NCBI RefSeq assembly: GCF_000337615.1
Contig: NZ_AOII01000091.1
Coordinates: forward strand, 1-64,000
Direction of reading: 5' to 3'
Length of the DNA stretch: 64,000 bases
Origin: Natrinema pallidum DSM 3751
GTDB taxonomy: Archaea > Halobacteriota > Halobacteria > Halobacteriales > Natrialbaceae
Of the stretch, positions 27,690 to 36,304 are shown one piece after another. Both the position numbers and the translations under genes were made by a program. The stretch's first letter is position 1; each line of letters starts with the position of its first letter. Under the pieces are notes generated by a model. It saw nothing but the letters and a program-made list of their open reading frames with translations. It was not told the DNA's origin and made no database searches.

Positions 27690-29044
27690 CCGCCGACCTC
27701 GCGTTCTCGTTCGGGCGGCTCCTCTTTGCCCTCTTCTTGGTCTTCCTGAACGGCTTTTTCGTCGCCGCTGAGTTCGCGTACGTCCGCATTCGGCCGACAC
27801 AGATCGAAGAACTCGTCGCGGAGGGGCGGTCGTCGGCGAAACTCGTCCAGGAGGCCGAGGAGAACCTAGACGACTACCTCGCGACGACCCAACTCGGCAT
27901 TACGATCGCCTCGCTGGGGCTCGGCTGGGTCGGCGAACCGGCCATCGCCTCGCTGCTCGAGCCCGTGCTGGGGCCGGTGCTTCCCGCAGGAACGCTTCAT
28001 CTGGTCTCCATCGCGATCGGGTTCAGTATCATCACGTTCCTGCACGTCGTCTTCGGGGAACTCGCGCCAAAGACCCTCGCGATCGCGGACGCCGAACGGA
28101 TCGCGCTGCTCGTCGCCGCGCCGATGAAGTTCTTCTACTACATCTTCGTCCCTGGGATCATCGTCTTCAACGGCACGGCGAACTTCTTCACGCGGCTCAT
28201 CGGCGTCGCGCCGGCCTCCGAGCGCGACGAGGGCCACAGCGAAGAGGAGATCCGACGGATCGTCGCCCAGTCGGGCGAACAGGGTGTCGTCGACGCGGAC
28301 GAAGTCGAGATGATCGAATCCGTCTTCGACCTCGATGAGACGGTCGCCCGCGAAGTCATGATTCCGCGTCCCGACGTCGTCACCGTCCGTGCTGGCATGC
28401 CCCTCTCCGACCTCCGCGGCGTCGCCGCCAGCGGCACCTACACGCGATTCCCCGTCGTCGACGAAGACGCCGACGAACCGGTCGTCGGATTCGTTCACGC
28501 GAAGGACGTCCTCAAGGCCATCGAAGCCACAGACGGCCACGACGGCCGAGCGGGCGACGAACCGACCGCACGCGACCTCGCTCGAGAGGTCCTCATCGTC
28601 CCCGAGACGCGCCGAATCGACGAAATCCTCGCCGAGTTCCGCCAGCGGAACGTCCAACTGGCCGTCGTCATCGACGAGTGGGGTGCGTTCGAAGGGATTC
28701 TGACCATCGAGGACGTCATCGAGGAGGTGGTCGGCGAGATCCAAGACGAGTTCGACGTCGCCGACATGGAGCCCTCGATCGACGACCTCGCCGACGGCCG
28801 ATACGCCATGGACGGCGGCGTCCCGCTCGCTGATGTCAACGAAGCGCTCGGAACGACGTTCGAAGGCGACGCGTTCGATACCATCGGCGGCCTGGTGTTG
28901 AGTCGCATCGGCCGCGCTCCCGAAGTCGGGGACGCGATCGGGGTCGACGGCTACGAACTCACCGTCGACGCCGTCGAAGGGACGCGCATCTCGCGAGTGA
29001 CCGTCAGCGAGGCCGTACCGGAGGCCGACGAGTCGTCCCACTGA
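27683..29044 (+). CDS. CNNM/CBS-domain/CorC membrane protein (hemolysin C family)
   Basis: A 453-residue protein: CNNM (DUF21) membrane domain about 1-180 with three to four helices (LVFLNGFFVAAEFAYVRIR at the first), a CBS pair about 205-330 (VMIPRPDVVTVRAGMPLSDL, then the FHAKDVL-type segment FVHAKDVLKAI), and a C-terminal CorC_HlyC domain about 350-440. Family members export or sense Mg2+ or Co2+, with CBS domains binding adenine nucleotides. Substrate here is inferred. ATG 27683 matches the family start; ATG 27623 would add 20 Arg-rich residues. Confidence 0.9.
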   Translation: MVAADLAFSFGRLLFALFLVFLNGFFVAAEFAYVRIRPTQIEELVAEGRSSAKLVQEAEENLDDYLATTQLGITIASLGLGWVGEPAIASLLEPVLGPVLPAGTLHLVSIAIGFSIITFLHVVFGELAPKTLAIADAERIALLVAAPMKFFYYIFVPGIIVFNGTANFFTRLIGVAPASERDEGHSEEEIRRIVAQSGEQGVVDADEVEMIESVFDLDETVAREVMIPRPDVVTVRAGMPLSDLRGVAASGTYTRFPVVDEDADEPVVGFVHAKDVLKAIEATDGHDGRAGDEPTARDLAREVLIVPETRRIDEILAEFRQRNVQLAVVIDEWGAFEGILTIEDVIEEVVGEIQDEFDVADMEPSIDDLADGRYAMDGGVPLADVNEALGTTFEGDAFDTIGGLVLSRIGRAPEVGDAIGVDGYELTVDAVEGTRISRVTVSEAVPEADESSH

Positions 29045-29292
29045 CGCCATCGACGGGGTTTCGCTGCGTGCTCGATAGATTGAGCGCTCGAGCGAGCCGG
29101 CCACCACCGGTCCGGGGTGGAGACCCGTTCGAACCGCAGAGCGGTTCGCGGTCGGACGCGACGACCCGCGGCAGACGTAATGCTCTGGGACGACGGTCGA
29201 GTACGACGAACGCGCACGTCCGTGCCGATGACTGTATTCGGACATGATACTCGACCTATATTTTTATCAAGTGAGATGTCCTCCGTCGGAGT

Positions 29293-30237
29293 ATGAACCG
29301 TCGGACGTTCATCGGCGTCTCCGGTCTCGGACTCGGTTTCGCGGGCTGTCTCGACACGCATTCGGAGACGCCCACTGATTCGAACGGGTCGCGTAGCGAC
29401 CCCGACCTCGCTACCGAGAACGCGACGGACGGGGCCACCGAAGAGGCGGATCGGAACGCCGATCCGTCGACGGGGACCGAGGCCGAGACGGAGACTGCGG
29501 GGACCGGCGACGACTCCGATGGCGAGAGCGGGGACTCGGAGCCGACCGTAACGTTTCCCTCGTGCACTCGAGCGGAGGTTACGGGGACGTTCGCGGCCGA
29601 CGATGTCGCCTTCGCGAGCACGGGCTTCTACGAGGACGGACTGTACGGAAACACCGTGCTCGAGGACGGGATCGTGTTCGGCGAGGACGTGGCTGCACCG
29701 TTCTCCGGCACGGTCGCGTTCGAGATCGGGGAGACAGCGGCCGTTCGCGAGGCGGCCGACGAGATCGTCGTCGAACTGCCGCCGTACGGCAGTGACGGGA
29801 CCGTCATCTCGTCGGTCACGACCGAGCGGGAGGCATATCTCACCGGCGGTGTCTCCCACGGGAATCCCCACGCCCGCGAGTGTCTGCGCGAAATCGAAGC
29901 CGACGATGGCGGGGATGCCGCCGTCGAAACCCCCGCGGCGTTCGAGATCGTCCGTCTCGAGACGAACGCGCCGATCGATGCCGGCGATTTCCTCGACGTG
30001 AGCGCGACGGTCGAGAACACCGGCGGAACCGACGGCACGCACGACCTCGCGTTGATCGTCGGCCACAGTGCCGAACGGGTCGAACGGCGGACGGTGAGCC
30101 TCGCGGCCGGCGAGCGGACGACCATCACGACGGGATACGAAACGCCGCGCGTCGACGCCGATCAGGAGTTTCCCGTCCGCATCGAAGTGGGCGACGACGC
30201 GGCCGAACGATCCGTACTCGTCCACGGGACGGACTGA
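29293..30237 (+). CDS. Tat-exported lipoprotein with CARDB-like domain
   Basis: A 314-residue protein. MNRRTFIGVSGLGLGFAGC is a Tat signal ending in a lipobox with Cys19 as the lipidated residue, so it is anchored outside the membrane. A 75-residue acidic Thr/Asp/Glu linker follows. Two beta-rich parts come next: about 100-200 (TFAADDVAFASTGFYEDG) and a C-terminal CARDB/Ig-like domain about 225-314 (SATVENTGGTDGTHDLAL). It is probably a cell-surface binding protein, with unknown ligand. A TATA-like ATATTTTTAT at about 29260-29269 precedes ATG 29293. Confidence 0.82.
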   Translation: MNRRTFIGVSGLGLGFAGCLDTHSETPTDSNGSRSDPDLATENATDGATEEADRNADPSTGTEAETETAGTGDDSDGESGDSEPTVTFPSCTRAEVTGTFAADDVAFASTGFYEDGLYGNTVLEDGIVFGEDVAAPFSGTVAFEIGETAAVREAADEIVVELPPYGSDGTVISSVTTEREAYLTGGVSHGNPHARECLREIEADDGGDAAVETPAAFEIVRLETNAPIDAGDFLDVSATVENTGGTDGTHDLALIVGHSAERVERRTVSLAAGERTTITTGYETPRVDADQEFPVRIEVGDDAAERSVLVHGTD

Positions 30238-30368
30238 GACGCCGCGCGATCACGCCGGCCTCCGCTTCGAGACGGCGCGTTCCGCCTCACCAACCCGAAC
30301 GACGATCGCAAGGGCTCGAGCGAGGACACGTTCGAAGCGTCCGACCCGCCTCGAGCGAGGCGTACCGC

Positions 30369-30430
30369 TCCGCAACCACTAAACGCGGCTCACCCCTACG
30401 AACGTCCAATGACCGACTGGACGGAGAAGT
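30369..30430 (+). repeat. Direct repeat, copy 1 of the rfcL promoter and 5' end
   Basis: These 62 bp match 31194-31255 with one mismatch (30423 g versus 31248 c); the first 54 bp are identical. The copy holds the rfcL core promoter (CCACTAAACG) and the first seven rfcL codons. The single mismatch is silent (ACG/ACC, Thr). Identity ends abruptly on both sides. Between the two copies lies the VapBC cassette. Confidence 0.97.
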
Positions 30431-30462
30431 CCGGAAAATACGATATAGATTCGATGTACTGA
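30409..30462 (+). pseudogene. Truncated rfcL 5' copy (17 codons)
   Basis: From ATG 30409 the frame gives MTDWTEK, identical to the RfcL N terminus, then leaves the homology and stops at TGA 30460-30462. It is a by-product of the duplication. It retains the rfcL promoter, which may now drive transcription into the VapBC genes. Confidence 0.85.
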
Positions 30463-30585
30463 GAACGTCGAATACCTCTCGTCGTTCGCTCGTCGATGCG
30501 GAGATGAATTCCGGCCAGTAGAGATAGAATGGGTAGCTCTGTATATCGGGGAACATTTTTGCTTTCGCCCACCATACGCCAAGAT

Positions 30586-30816
30586 ATGTCAGACGTAGCG
30601 CTGGACGACCGCGGTCGTCTCACGCTCCCCAAGGAGGTCCGAGAGCGATACGGGGACCGATATCGCGTTGTTCAGCTTCCAGACGGAGTCAAATTGGTTC
30701 CGGTCGCTGACGACCCGCTCGAGGCACTCAGAGACGAGTTTGCGGATGTCGAGAAGTCGGCCGACGAACTTCGTGAAGAAGCACGCGAAGCAGCGCTCGA
30801 CGAGGCCGGACAGTAA
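30586..30816 (+). CDS. vapB: VapB-type antitoxin, AbrB/SpoVT-fold
   Basis: A 76-residue protein. MSDVALDDRGRLTLPKEVRERYG is an AbrB/SpoVT swapped-hairpin DNA-binding domain (quoted start: DDRGRLTLPKEVRERYG). The acidic C-terminal helix (about 45-76) would wrap the toxin. It should neutralise the PIN toxin and repress its own promoter. Its stop codon is directly followed by the toxin ATG. The DNA is less GC-rich than the flanks, especially 30430-30585. The whole cassette lies between direct repeats of the rfcL 5' end. Confidence 0.88.
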   Translation: MSDVALDDRGRLTLPKEVRERYGDRYRVVQLPDGVKLVPVADDPLEALRDEFADVEKSADELREEAREAALDEAGQ

Positions 30817-31191
30817 ATGTATGCGGAAACCGACTTTCTGCTCGCGCTCATCAAGGATGAAGACTGGCTCGGAGACGCCGCCGAAGCGGTATACCGAGAC
30901 CGACAGGACGAGTTGTGGACGTCGCAATTCACGCTCATCGAACTCCTGTTAGTAGCCTACCGCGAGGACCGCGATACCGAACGGGTCGTTTCGAACGCCG
31001 CCAACCTCGTCGAGGTACGCGGTGACGCGGAGACGGTCGTTACGGCGGCGACGTACGTGGAGGACCACGGGTTCACACCGTTCGACGCCCTTCACCTCGT
31101 CGAATCCAACGGGGATACTATGGTCTCGAGCGATGACACATACGAGGACGTGACGCCTCGTCTCGACTTGAAGACCGTCACCGAAGAGTAG
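30817..31191 (+). CDS. vapC: VapC-type PIN-domain ribonuclease toxin
   Basis: A 124-residue PIN protein. The acidic metal-binding residues are in order: Asp6 (YAETDFLLALIK), Glu42 (FTLIELLL), Asp90 (FTPFDALHLV) and Asp106/107 (SSDDTYED). PIN toxins cut specific RNAs such as initiator tRNA or rRNA; the target here is unknown. The gene follows vapB with zero spacing, typical of a toxin-antitoxin pair. Its stop codon (31189-31191) is only two bases before the second rfcL repeat, so there is no spare DNA on its 3' side. Confidence 0.9.
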   Translation: MYAETDFLLALIKDEDWLGDAAEAVYRDRQDELWTSQFTLIELLLVAYREDRDTERVVSNAANLVEVRGDAETVVTAATYVEDHGFTPFDALHLVESNGDTMVSSDDTYEDVTPRLDLKTVTEE

Positions 31192-31193
31192 CG

Positions 31194-31255
31194 TCCGCAA
31201 CCACTAAACGCGGCTCACCCCTACGAACGTCCAATGACCGACTGGACCGAGAAGT
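31194..31255 (+). repeat. Direct repeat, copy 2 (functional rfcL promoter and 5' end)
   Basis: Matches 30369-30430 over 62 bp with one silent mismatch. It begins about 40 bp before the rfcL ATG, just enough to include a BRE/TATA-like element (CCACTAAACG at 31201-31210, about 28 nt upstream), and ends after codon 7. rfcL therefore keeps a complete promoter despite the insertion. Confidence 0.97.
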
Positions 31256-32736
31256 ACCGTCCGACGACGCTGTCGGAGGTACGCGGCAACAACAAGGCCC
31301 GCGACCAACTCGAGGAGTGGGCCGAAAGCTGGGACGACCACCGCAAGTCGGTGATCGTCCACGGCAGCCCCGGCGTCGGGAAGACCTCCGCCGCCCACGC
31401 GCTGGCCACCGACATGGGTTGGCCGGTAATGGAGTTGAACGCCAGCGACAGCCGCGGAGCCGACGTCATCGAGAAGATCGCCGGCGAGGCCGCCAAGAGC
31501 GGGACCCTCACCGGCGGCGAGGCGGGCCGCCGGCTTGTCGTTCTCGACGAGGCGGACAATTTCCACGGCAACGCCGACTACGGCGGTTCTCGAGAGGTCA
31601 CGCGCGTCGTCAAGGACGCGAACCAGCCGATCGTCCTCGTCGCAAACGAGTTCTACGACATGAGCAAGTCGCTGCGAAACGCCTGTGAGACGATCGAGTT
31701 TCGCGACGTCTCGAAGCGATCGATCGTCCCCGTCTTGCGGGACATCTGTCGGCGCGAAGGGGTCGAATTCGAGGAGGGCGCCCTCGAGAAGATCGCCGAA
31801 TCGACCAGCGGCGACCTGCGCTCGGCGGTCAACGACCTGCAGGCGGTCGCCGAGGAGGCCGAGCGCCTGACCGTCGACGACGTGGTGACGAGCGAGCGCG
31901 ATACCACCGAGGGCATCTTCGATTTCCTCGACGAACTGATCAAAGAGAAAGACGCCGAGGGTGCGCTGCGAGCCTCCTACGACGTCGACGAGACGCCGGA
32001 CGATCTGCTCAACTGGATCGAGGACAACGTGCCGAAGGACTACGAGGGGGCCGAACTCGCCGACGCCTACGAGTTCCTCTCGAACGCCGATCGCTGGCTG
32101 GGTCGCGTCCGGGCCACACAGGACTACTCCTACTGGCGGTACGCGACGGACAACATGACCGCCGGCGTCGCCGCTTCGCGACGGGGCGAGAAGGGTGGCT
32201 GGACCCGCTACGGCCCGCCGAGCTACTGGTCGAAACTCGGCCGCACCAAAGGCACCCGGAACACCCGCGATTCGATCGCCGAGCGCATCGCCGAGCGGGA
32301 AGGCGCAAGCGTCGCAACCGCCCGCCGGGAGATCCTTCCGTTCCTATCGGCGATGACCCACCACTGCAAGAACCGAGCACTGACCGTCCGCATGGCTGCG
32401 GCCTACGATCTCGACGAATCCGAGGTCTCCTTCGTTACCGGCAGCGGAAAGGACACCAACAAAGTCGAATCGGTCGTCGCGGACGCCGACGAACTGAAAG
32501 CCGAAAAAGCGGTCGAGCACTCGGGCAACGCCTTCTTCGAGGCCGAGCGCTCGAGCGGTGCCGACGAGACGGCCGCCGCTGCGACCGACGAAAGCGGCGA
32601 CGGCGACGACTCGAGCGGGCAGCAGGCGCTCACGGCTGCGAAGTCGGACGATAGTGACGGCGGCTCCGTGTCGGACGACTCGTCGTCGGTCGACGACCCC
32701 GACGACGATCAGGCCGGGCTAAGCGACTTCATGTGA
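31234..32736 (+). CDS. rfcL: Replication factor C large subunit
   Basis: A 500-residue clamp-loader subunit that, with RfcS, opens the PCNA ring and loads it on primed DNA. The AAA+ core has Walker A HGSPGVGKTSAAHAL (42-56), Walker B LVVLDEADN near 99-107 and the sensor/arginine region through about 230. The helical collar follows. The C terminus is an acidic Ser/Asp/Glu-rich tail (from about 415) ending QAGLSDFM, a good PIP-box (QxxLxxFM) for PCNA contact. The start at 31234 lies in the second 62-bp repeat. Replication genes are not otherwise clustered here. Confidence 0.97.
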   Translation: MTDWTEKYRPTTLSEVRGNNKARDQLEEWAESWDDHRKSVIVHGSPGVGKTSAAHALATDMGWPVMELNASDSRGADVIEKIAGEAAKSGTLTGGEAGRRLVVLDEADNFHGNADYGGSREVTRVVKDANQPIVLVANEFYDMSKSLRNACETIEFRDVSKRSIVPVLRDICRREGVEFEEGALEKIAESTSGDLRSAVNDLQAVAEEAERLTVDDVVTSERDTTEGIFDFLDELIKEKDAEGALRASYDVDETPDDLLNWIEDNVPKDYEGAELADAYEFLSNADRWLGRVRATQDYSYWRYATDNMTAGVAASRRGEKGGWTRYGPPSYWSKLGRTKGTRNTRDSIAERIAEREGASVATARREILPFLSAMTHHCKNRALTVRMAAAYDLDESEVSFVTGSGKDTNKVESVVADADELKAEKAVEHSGNAFFEAERSSGADETAAAATDESGDGDDSSGQQALTAAKSDDSDGGSVSDDSSSVDDPDDDQAGLSDFM

Positions 32737-32877
32737 GCAGTGTGCCGGCGGCGGCGTACGGACGCAGGGGGATATCGGAGCGGCGTTCGGATACCCTCGG
32801 CAACATCTGTCTACATATTGACTGACCGGCACTATTACGTCGCTGAACGATGAGAGTACTTCTTGGTGACCCGCCGA

Positions 32878-33075
32878 ATGACTGAGACACATAGCTGCCC
32901 GCTCTGTACGGAGACGTACGACGATCGCAACGACCTCCGCGTCCATCTCGAGGTGACCCACCGGAAATCCGAAGTCGTCTCCTCTCTGGTCGAACTCGAC
33001 GCGGCGGTGACCGATATCCCGTCCGATCACGAGTCGACGACCGTCGACGAAGAGCCACGGGCACCGTCCGCCTGA
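32878..33075 (+). CDS. Single C2H2 zinc-finger protein
   Basis: A 65-residue protein with one classical C2H2 finger: CPLC, 12 residues, then HLEVTH (C-x2-C-x12-H-x4-H, residues about 6-27). The tail is acidic and Ser/Thr-rich. Haloarchaea carry many one-finger proteins of this size, and a few regulate lipid or biofilm genes, but most are uncharacterised. ATG 32878 was chosen so the finger sits at the N terminus; an in-frame start 15 nt upstream is possible. It is convergent with bioD. Confidence 0.82.
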   Translation: MTETHSCPLCTETYDDRNDLRVHLEVTHRKSEVVSSLVELDAAVTDIPSDHESTTVDEEPRAPSA

Positions 33076-33092
33076 ACGAGTGCGAACACGGA

Positions 33093-33800
33093 TCAGCGGT
33101 CTTCTACCGGGAGTCGATCGCGAAACGCCGACGACAGTGCCTCGCTAACGCCTGCAGCGAGGGCAGGCGGCTCGCGATCGCCGTCGGGTTCGGTCCCGTC
33201 CAGCGGCGGGACCGTCGTAACTGGATAGTCGGTCATCCGCTCGAGTTCGTCGGGATTCGTCCGCTCCGCGGTCGTTTCGCCCGCGTACTCGTTGACGACG
33301 ATCCCACAGATATCGATGTCGTGGGCCTCGAGTGCGTCGACCGAGAGCGCGGTGTGATTGAGCGTGCCCAGTCCCGACCGCGTGACAATGACTGCCGTGG
33401 CTTCGAGATCGGCAACGAGATCGATCACCTCCCGGTCGCCGGCCAGCGGGACGCGGAGGCCCCCGATCCCTTCGACGATCGGGACCGGGGTCGCTTCGAT
33501 CTCCCGCTCGCAGGCCGTGCGGATCGACTCGTAGAAGAGGTCCTCCCCGGCGACCTCGGCCGCGACCCGCGGTGCGAGCGCTGGCTCGAGATAGCGGGGA
33601 CAGGTCGCGGCCTCCGGAGCGCCACAGGCGGCGGCGACGAACGCCGCGTCGTCGTCCGGCGGATGCCCGGTCTGGGCCGGTTTGATCGCCCGGGCGTCGT
33701 GGCCCTCCTCGCGGAGCAGGCGCGTGAGCCCGGCCGTCACGACCGTCTTCCCGACGCCCGTTCCGGTGCCGACGACGGCGATCGGTCGCCGGGCGCTCAT
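33093..33800 (-). CDS. bioD: Dethiobiotin synthetase
   Basis: A 235-residue ATP-dependent carboxylase-ligase that closes the ureido ring of dethiobiotin. The P-loop GTGTGVGKTVVTAGL is at about 11-25, KPAQTG follows near 40-45, and PIVEGIGGLRVPLAGD near 112-127 is the conserved VEGxGG loop. The start ATG overlaps the bioF stop by 4 bp. It is the last gene of bioB-bioU-bioF-bioD. If the third gene is BioU, BioD may receive a carbamoylated diaminopelargonate, for which the CO2-adding half of the reaction is already done. Confidence 0.94.
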   Translation of the reverse strand: MSARRPIAVVGTGTGVGKTVVTAGLTRLLREEGHDARAIKPAQTGHPPDDDAAFVAAACGAPEAATCPRYLEPALAPRVAAEVAGEDLFYESIRTACEREIEATPVPIVEGIGGLRVPLAGDREVIDLVADLEATAVIVTRSGLGTLNHTALSVDALEAHDIDICGIVVNEYAGETTAERTNPDELERMTDYPVTTVPPLDGTEPDGDREPPALAAGVSEALSSAFRDRLPVEDR

Positions 33801-35020
33801 AGCAGTCCGACCTCCTTGCCCGCGGCGCGAAACGCCTCGAGACAGGCGATGATGTCGCTCCGATCGTGGGTGGCCATCGGAACGACGCGGATGCGACTGG
33901 TTCCCTCCGGAACCGTCGGCGGCCGGATCGCCGGCGCGACGACATCCCGTTCGCGGACCCCGTCGGCGAGCGTGATGGCGTCCTCGCGGTCGCCCACGAT
34001 GACGGGGAGAATCTGGGAGTCGCCCCACACGTCGAACCCCATCGATTCGAGGCCGTCCCGGAGGTGGGCGACGTTCTCCCAGAGTCGCTCCCGTGCACCG
34101 CCGTGACGGGCGACGTGGAGCGCCTCGCTCGCCGCCGCGGCCGCCGGCGGCGCGAGTCCGGTCGAGAAGACGAACGAGCGCGCGTCGTTGAGTACGCATT
34201 CGATCAATTCCGCGCTACCGGCGACGTACCCGCCCTGACTGGCCAGCGCTTTCGAGAGCGTTCCCATCTGAACGTGGACACGGTCCTCGAGCCCCTCCGC
34301 CTGGACGACGCCGCCGCCGTTGGCGTAGAGGCCGGTCGCGTGGGCCTCGTCGACCATCACCCACGCGCCGAACTCCTCGGCGGCGTCACAGATCGCATCG
34401 AGGGGTGCGACGGTGCCGTCCATGCTGAACACCGAATCGGTGACGATCAGCCAGGACTCGTCGGCCGGCTGGCGGCCGTCTCGGGCCGCCCGTTCGGCTC
34501 GGTCCGCGAGCTTCGATCGCAGGCTCGCCGCATCGCAGTGGTCGTAGACGACCGTCTCGGTGTCCGTGAGTCGACAGCCGTCGATGATGCTCGCGTGATT
34601 CAACTCGTCGGAGAAGACGACATCGGGCTCGAGCGCCGTGATCGTACCGACGTTCGCGGCGTACCCCGACGAAAAGGCCAGCGCGCGCTCAGTGCCTTTG
34701 ACCTCGGCGAGTTGCCGCTCGAGGTCTCGGTGGACCATCGTATCCCCGGTCACGAGTCGGCTCGCCCCGGCACCCGTTCCGACGGTCGCGGCGGCCTGCC
34801 GGGCCGCGTCCTGTACCCGCTGGTCGTCGGTCAATCCCAAGTAGTTGTTCGAGGCGAAAACGAGCGCCTCCGCCGTCTCGAGGACGGGCAACTCGCCGCC
34901 CGATGGCTCGGCGAAGTAGCCGTGCTCGGCGACCCGGTCGACGGGCGAGAGGGCACGTTTCAAATCGTTTTCCTCGAGCGTCTCGAGTCGCGTCTCGAGG
35001 TCGAACCCGCGGTCGGCCAT
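33797..35020 (-). CDS. bioF: 8-Amino-7-oxononanoate synthase
   Basis: A 407-residue PLP enzyme of the alpha-oxoamine synthase family that condenses L-alanine with pimeloyl-CoA or pimeloyl-ACP to KAPA. FASNNYLGLTDD near 53-64 binds substrate, DEAHATGLYANGGGV near 216-230 carries the PLP Asp and His, and GTLSKALASQGGY near 248-260 holds the PLP lysine. The frame is open further upstream, but ATG 35020 gives the normal N terminus. It lies 145 bp after bioU and overlaps bioD by 4 bp. The source of pimeloyl donor is not encoded here. Confidence 0.94.
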   Translation of the reverse strand: MADRGFDLETRLETLEENDLKRALSPVDRVAEHGYFAEPSGGELPVLETAEALVFASNNYLGLTDDQRVQDAARQAAATVGTGAGASRLVTGDTMVHRDLERQLAEVKGTERALAFSSGYAANVGTITALEPDVVFSDELNHASIIDGCRLTDTETVVYDHCDAASLRSKLADRAERAARDGRQPADESWLIVTDSVFSMDGTVAPLDAICDAAEEFGAWVMVDEAHATGLYANGGGVVQAEGLEDRVHVQMGTLSKALASQGGYVAGSAELIECVLNDARSFVFSTGLAPPAAAAASEALHVARHGGARERLWENVAHLRDGLESMGFDVWGDSQILPVIVGDREDAITLADGVRERDVVAPAIRPPTVPEGTSRIRVVPMATHDRSDIIACLEAFRAAGKEVGLL

Positions 35021-35165
35021 TCGGCTAAACCGACTCAACGCCACGGTTTGACTCTCACGGTTCGGACCGAGCAGCAAGCTCGGCGTCGCTGCGGCTCGAG
35101 GCGGCCGATAGGCGACGGTTTGGGGGATCGTAGTCGCTCCCTCATCGAAACGGACTGCGACGAGA

Positions 35166-36275
35166 TTAGAAGCCGGGCAACAGGTCGGCTGGGCCGAAGA
35201 CGCCGTACTCGCCCGCTCGGTTCCGGCGGACGCCGGCTTTCAGATAGCCCAGCGCGGGCCCGTTGACGTTGGCCTCCATGCTCGTTTCGTCGCCCAGTTG
35301 GAACGTGTTCGTCGCCGTCTCACCGTCGAAGGTGCGGCCGGTCACGCGGACCGTCGTCGTCGTCGGCTTCTCGTCGTTGCGAACGTCGAGAACCCCGCCG
35401 ACGGTGACATCGTCAGCGTCACAGACACCGGCGCGCTCGAGCAGGACGTCGTCGGCGTGTTCCATGTCCTCGAACTCGATGACGCCGTCGTGGTCGTCGA
35501 TGATGGCCTCGATCTCCGCCTCGGAGAGGTTGCGGGCGGTCTCGATGTCGTACTCGGGGAGGTGTGCGATGTCCTCGCGGACGGTCCCGCGGTTGTCCTC
35601 GTAGCCCGACTTGAGGCCGACACCCCAGTGGATGTCGACGTCGGTGACCTCGACGAACGACTGGGCGGCCAGCGCGGCCGCGCCGGTCAGCAGGCCGGGG
35701 GTCGCGCCCGCCCCGCAGATGAACGTGATACCGTTCTCCTCGAACTCGTCGCTGCGGTCGTCGAGCATGTCGATCACGCGCGAGCGCTTGAGGACGTCGA
35801 TCATGACCCCGGAGTAGCCGCCCTCGGCGAAGCGGTCGGCGGTTCGGGGGATGAAGTCGTGTTCGTAGTTCGGCAGCGCCAACAACACGGCGTCGATCCG
35901 GTCGCCGCGGTCGATGATCTCCTGAATGGCGTCCTCGCTGGGCCGGGCCTGACTCGAGGCGACGACGCCCCTGTCCTCGCCGTGTTGTTTGACGCCGCCC
36001 CCGGCGGTCGTCGCGCCCGTACCGCCGTCCGTCGCGACCTCGCTGTCTCGCGGCTCATCGCCGCTCGACTCTTCCGAGCCGCTTCGCGGCTCGCTGTCTA
36101 TGTTGCCCTCGGTCGCAGCCAGCAACTCGTCCACATCGAGGCCGTCGAAGTCGACGGCGACGCCGTGGCGGTCACACGCCGCGACGGGGGTCAGCGCGTC
36201 CTTGTGCTGGCTCACTTCGAGCGCTCGTCGGCCGATACCTCCGGTTCCGAGTACCGCAAACGTAATTTCGTCCAT
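35166..36275 (-). CDS. bioU: BioU-like (saccharopine-dehydrogenase-like) enzyme, probable DAPA-forming step
   Basis: A 369-residue Rossmann-fold oxidoreductase (VLGTGGIGRRALEVS at 8-22) resembling saccharopine dehydrogenase. In a biotin operon with bioB, bioF and bioD but no bioA, it fits BioU, which in cyanobacteria converts KAPA to a carbamoylated DAPA using NAD(P)H, CO2 and an active-site lysine as amino donor. LKRSRV (Lys163) and LKSGYEDNRG (Lys222) are candidate lysines. Residues about 57-113 are an acidic Ser/Gly-rich insert inside the Rossmann domain, encoded by DNA with a perfect 8-bp-stem hairpin. ATG 36275 lies 29 bp after bioB. Function is inferred from fold plus context. Confidence 0.72.
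   Translation of the reverse strand: MDEITFAVLGTGGIGRRALEVSQHKDALTPVAACDRHGVAVDFDGLDVDELLAATEGNIDSEPRSGSEESSGDEPRDSEVATDGGTGATTAGGGVKQHGEDRGVVASSQARPSEDAIQEIIDRGDRIDAVLLALPNYEHDFIPRTADRFAEGGYSGVMIDVLKRSRVIDMLDDRSDEFEENGITFICGAGATPGLLTGAAALAAQSFVEVTDVDIHWGVGLKSGYEDNRGTVREDIAHLPEYDIETARNLSEAEIEAIIDDHDGVIEFEDMEHADDVLLERAGVCDADDVTVGGVLDVRNDEKPTTTTVRVTGRTFDGETATNTFQLGDETSMEANVNGPALGYLKAGVRRNRAGEYGVFGPADLLPGF
36075..36093. repeat. 8-bp-stem hairpin inside the BioU acidic insert
   Basis: CGAGCCGC-TTC-GCGGCTCG forms a perfect 8-bp stem with a 3-nt loop, within the stretch that encodes the low-complexity insert. It may be the scar of a small palindromic repeat that entered the gene in frame. Confidence 0.6.
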
Positions 36276-36304
36276 GGTGTCGATGTGCTGTGTTCGTCGT
36301 GTCG

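Noticed and set aside
30431-31193. The VapBC insert as a transposon with terminal inverted repeats
   Set aside because: The ends of the insert show no inverted repeats and no transposase or integrase is inside.
33093-34199. Long N-terminal extension of the bioD frame
   Set aside because: It overlaps bioF out of frame; the ATGA overlap at 33797-33800 gives the expected start and P-loop position.
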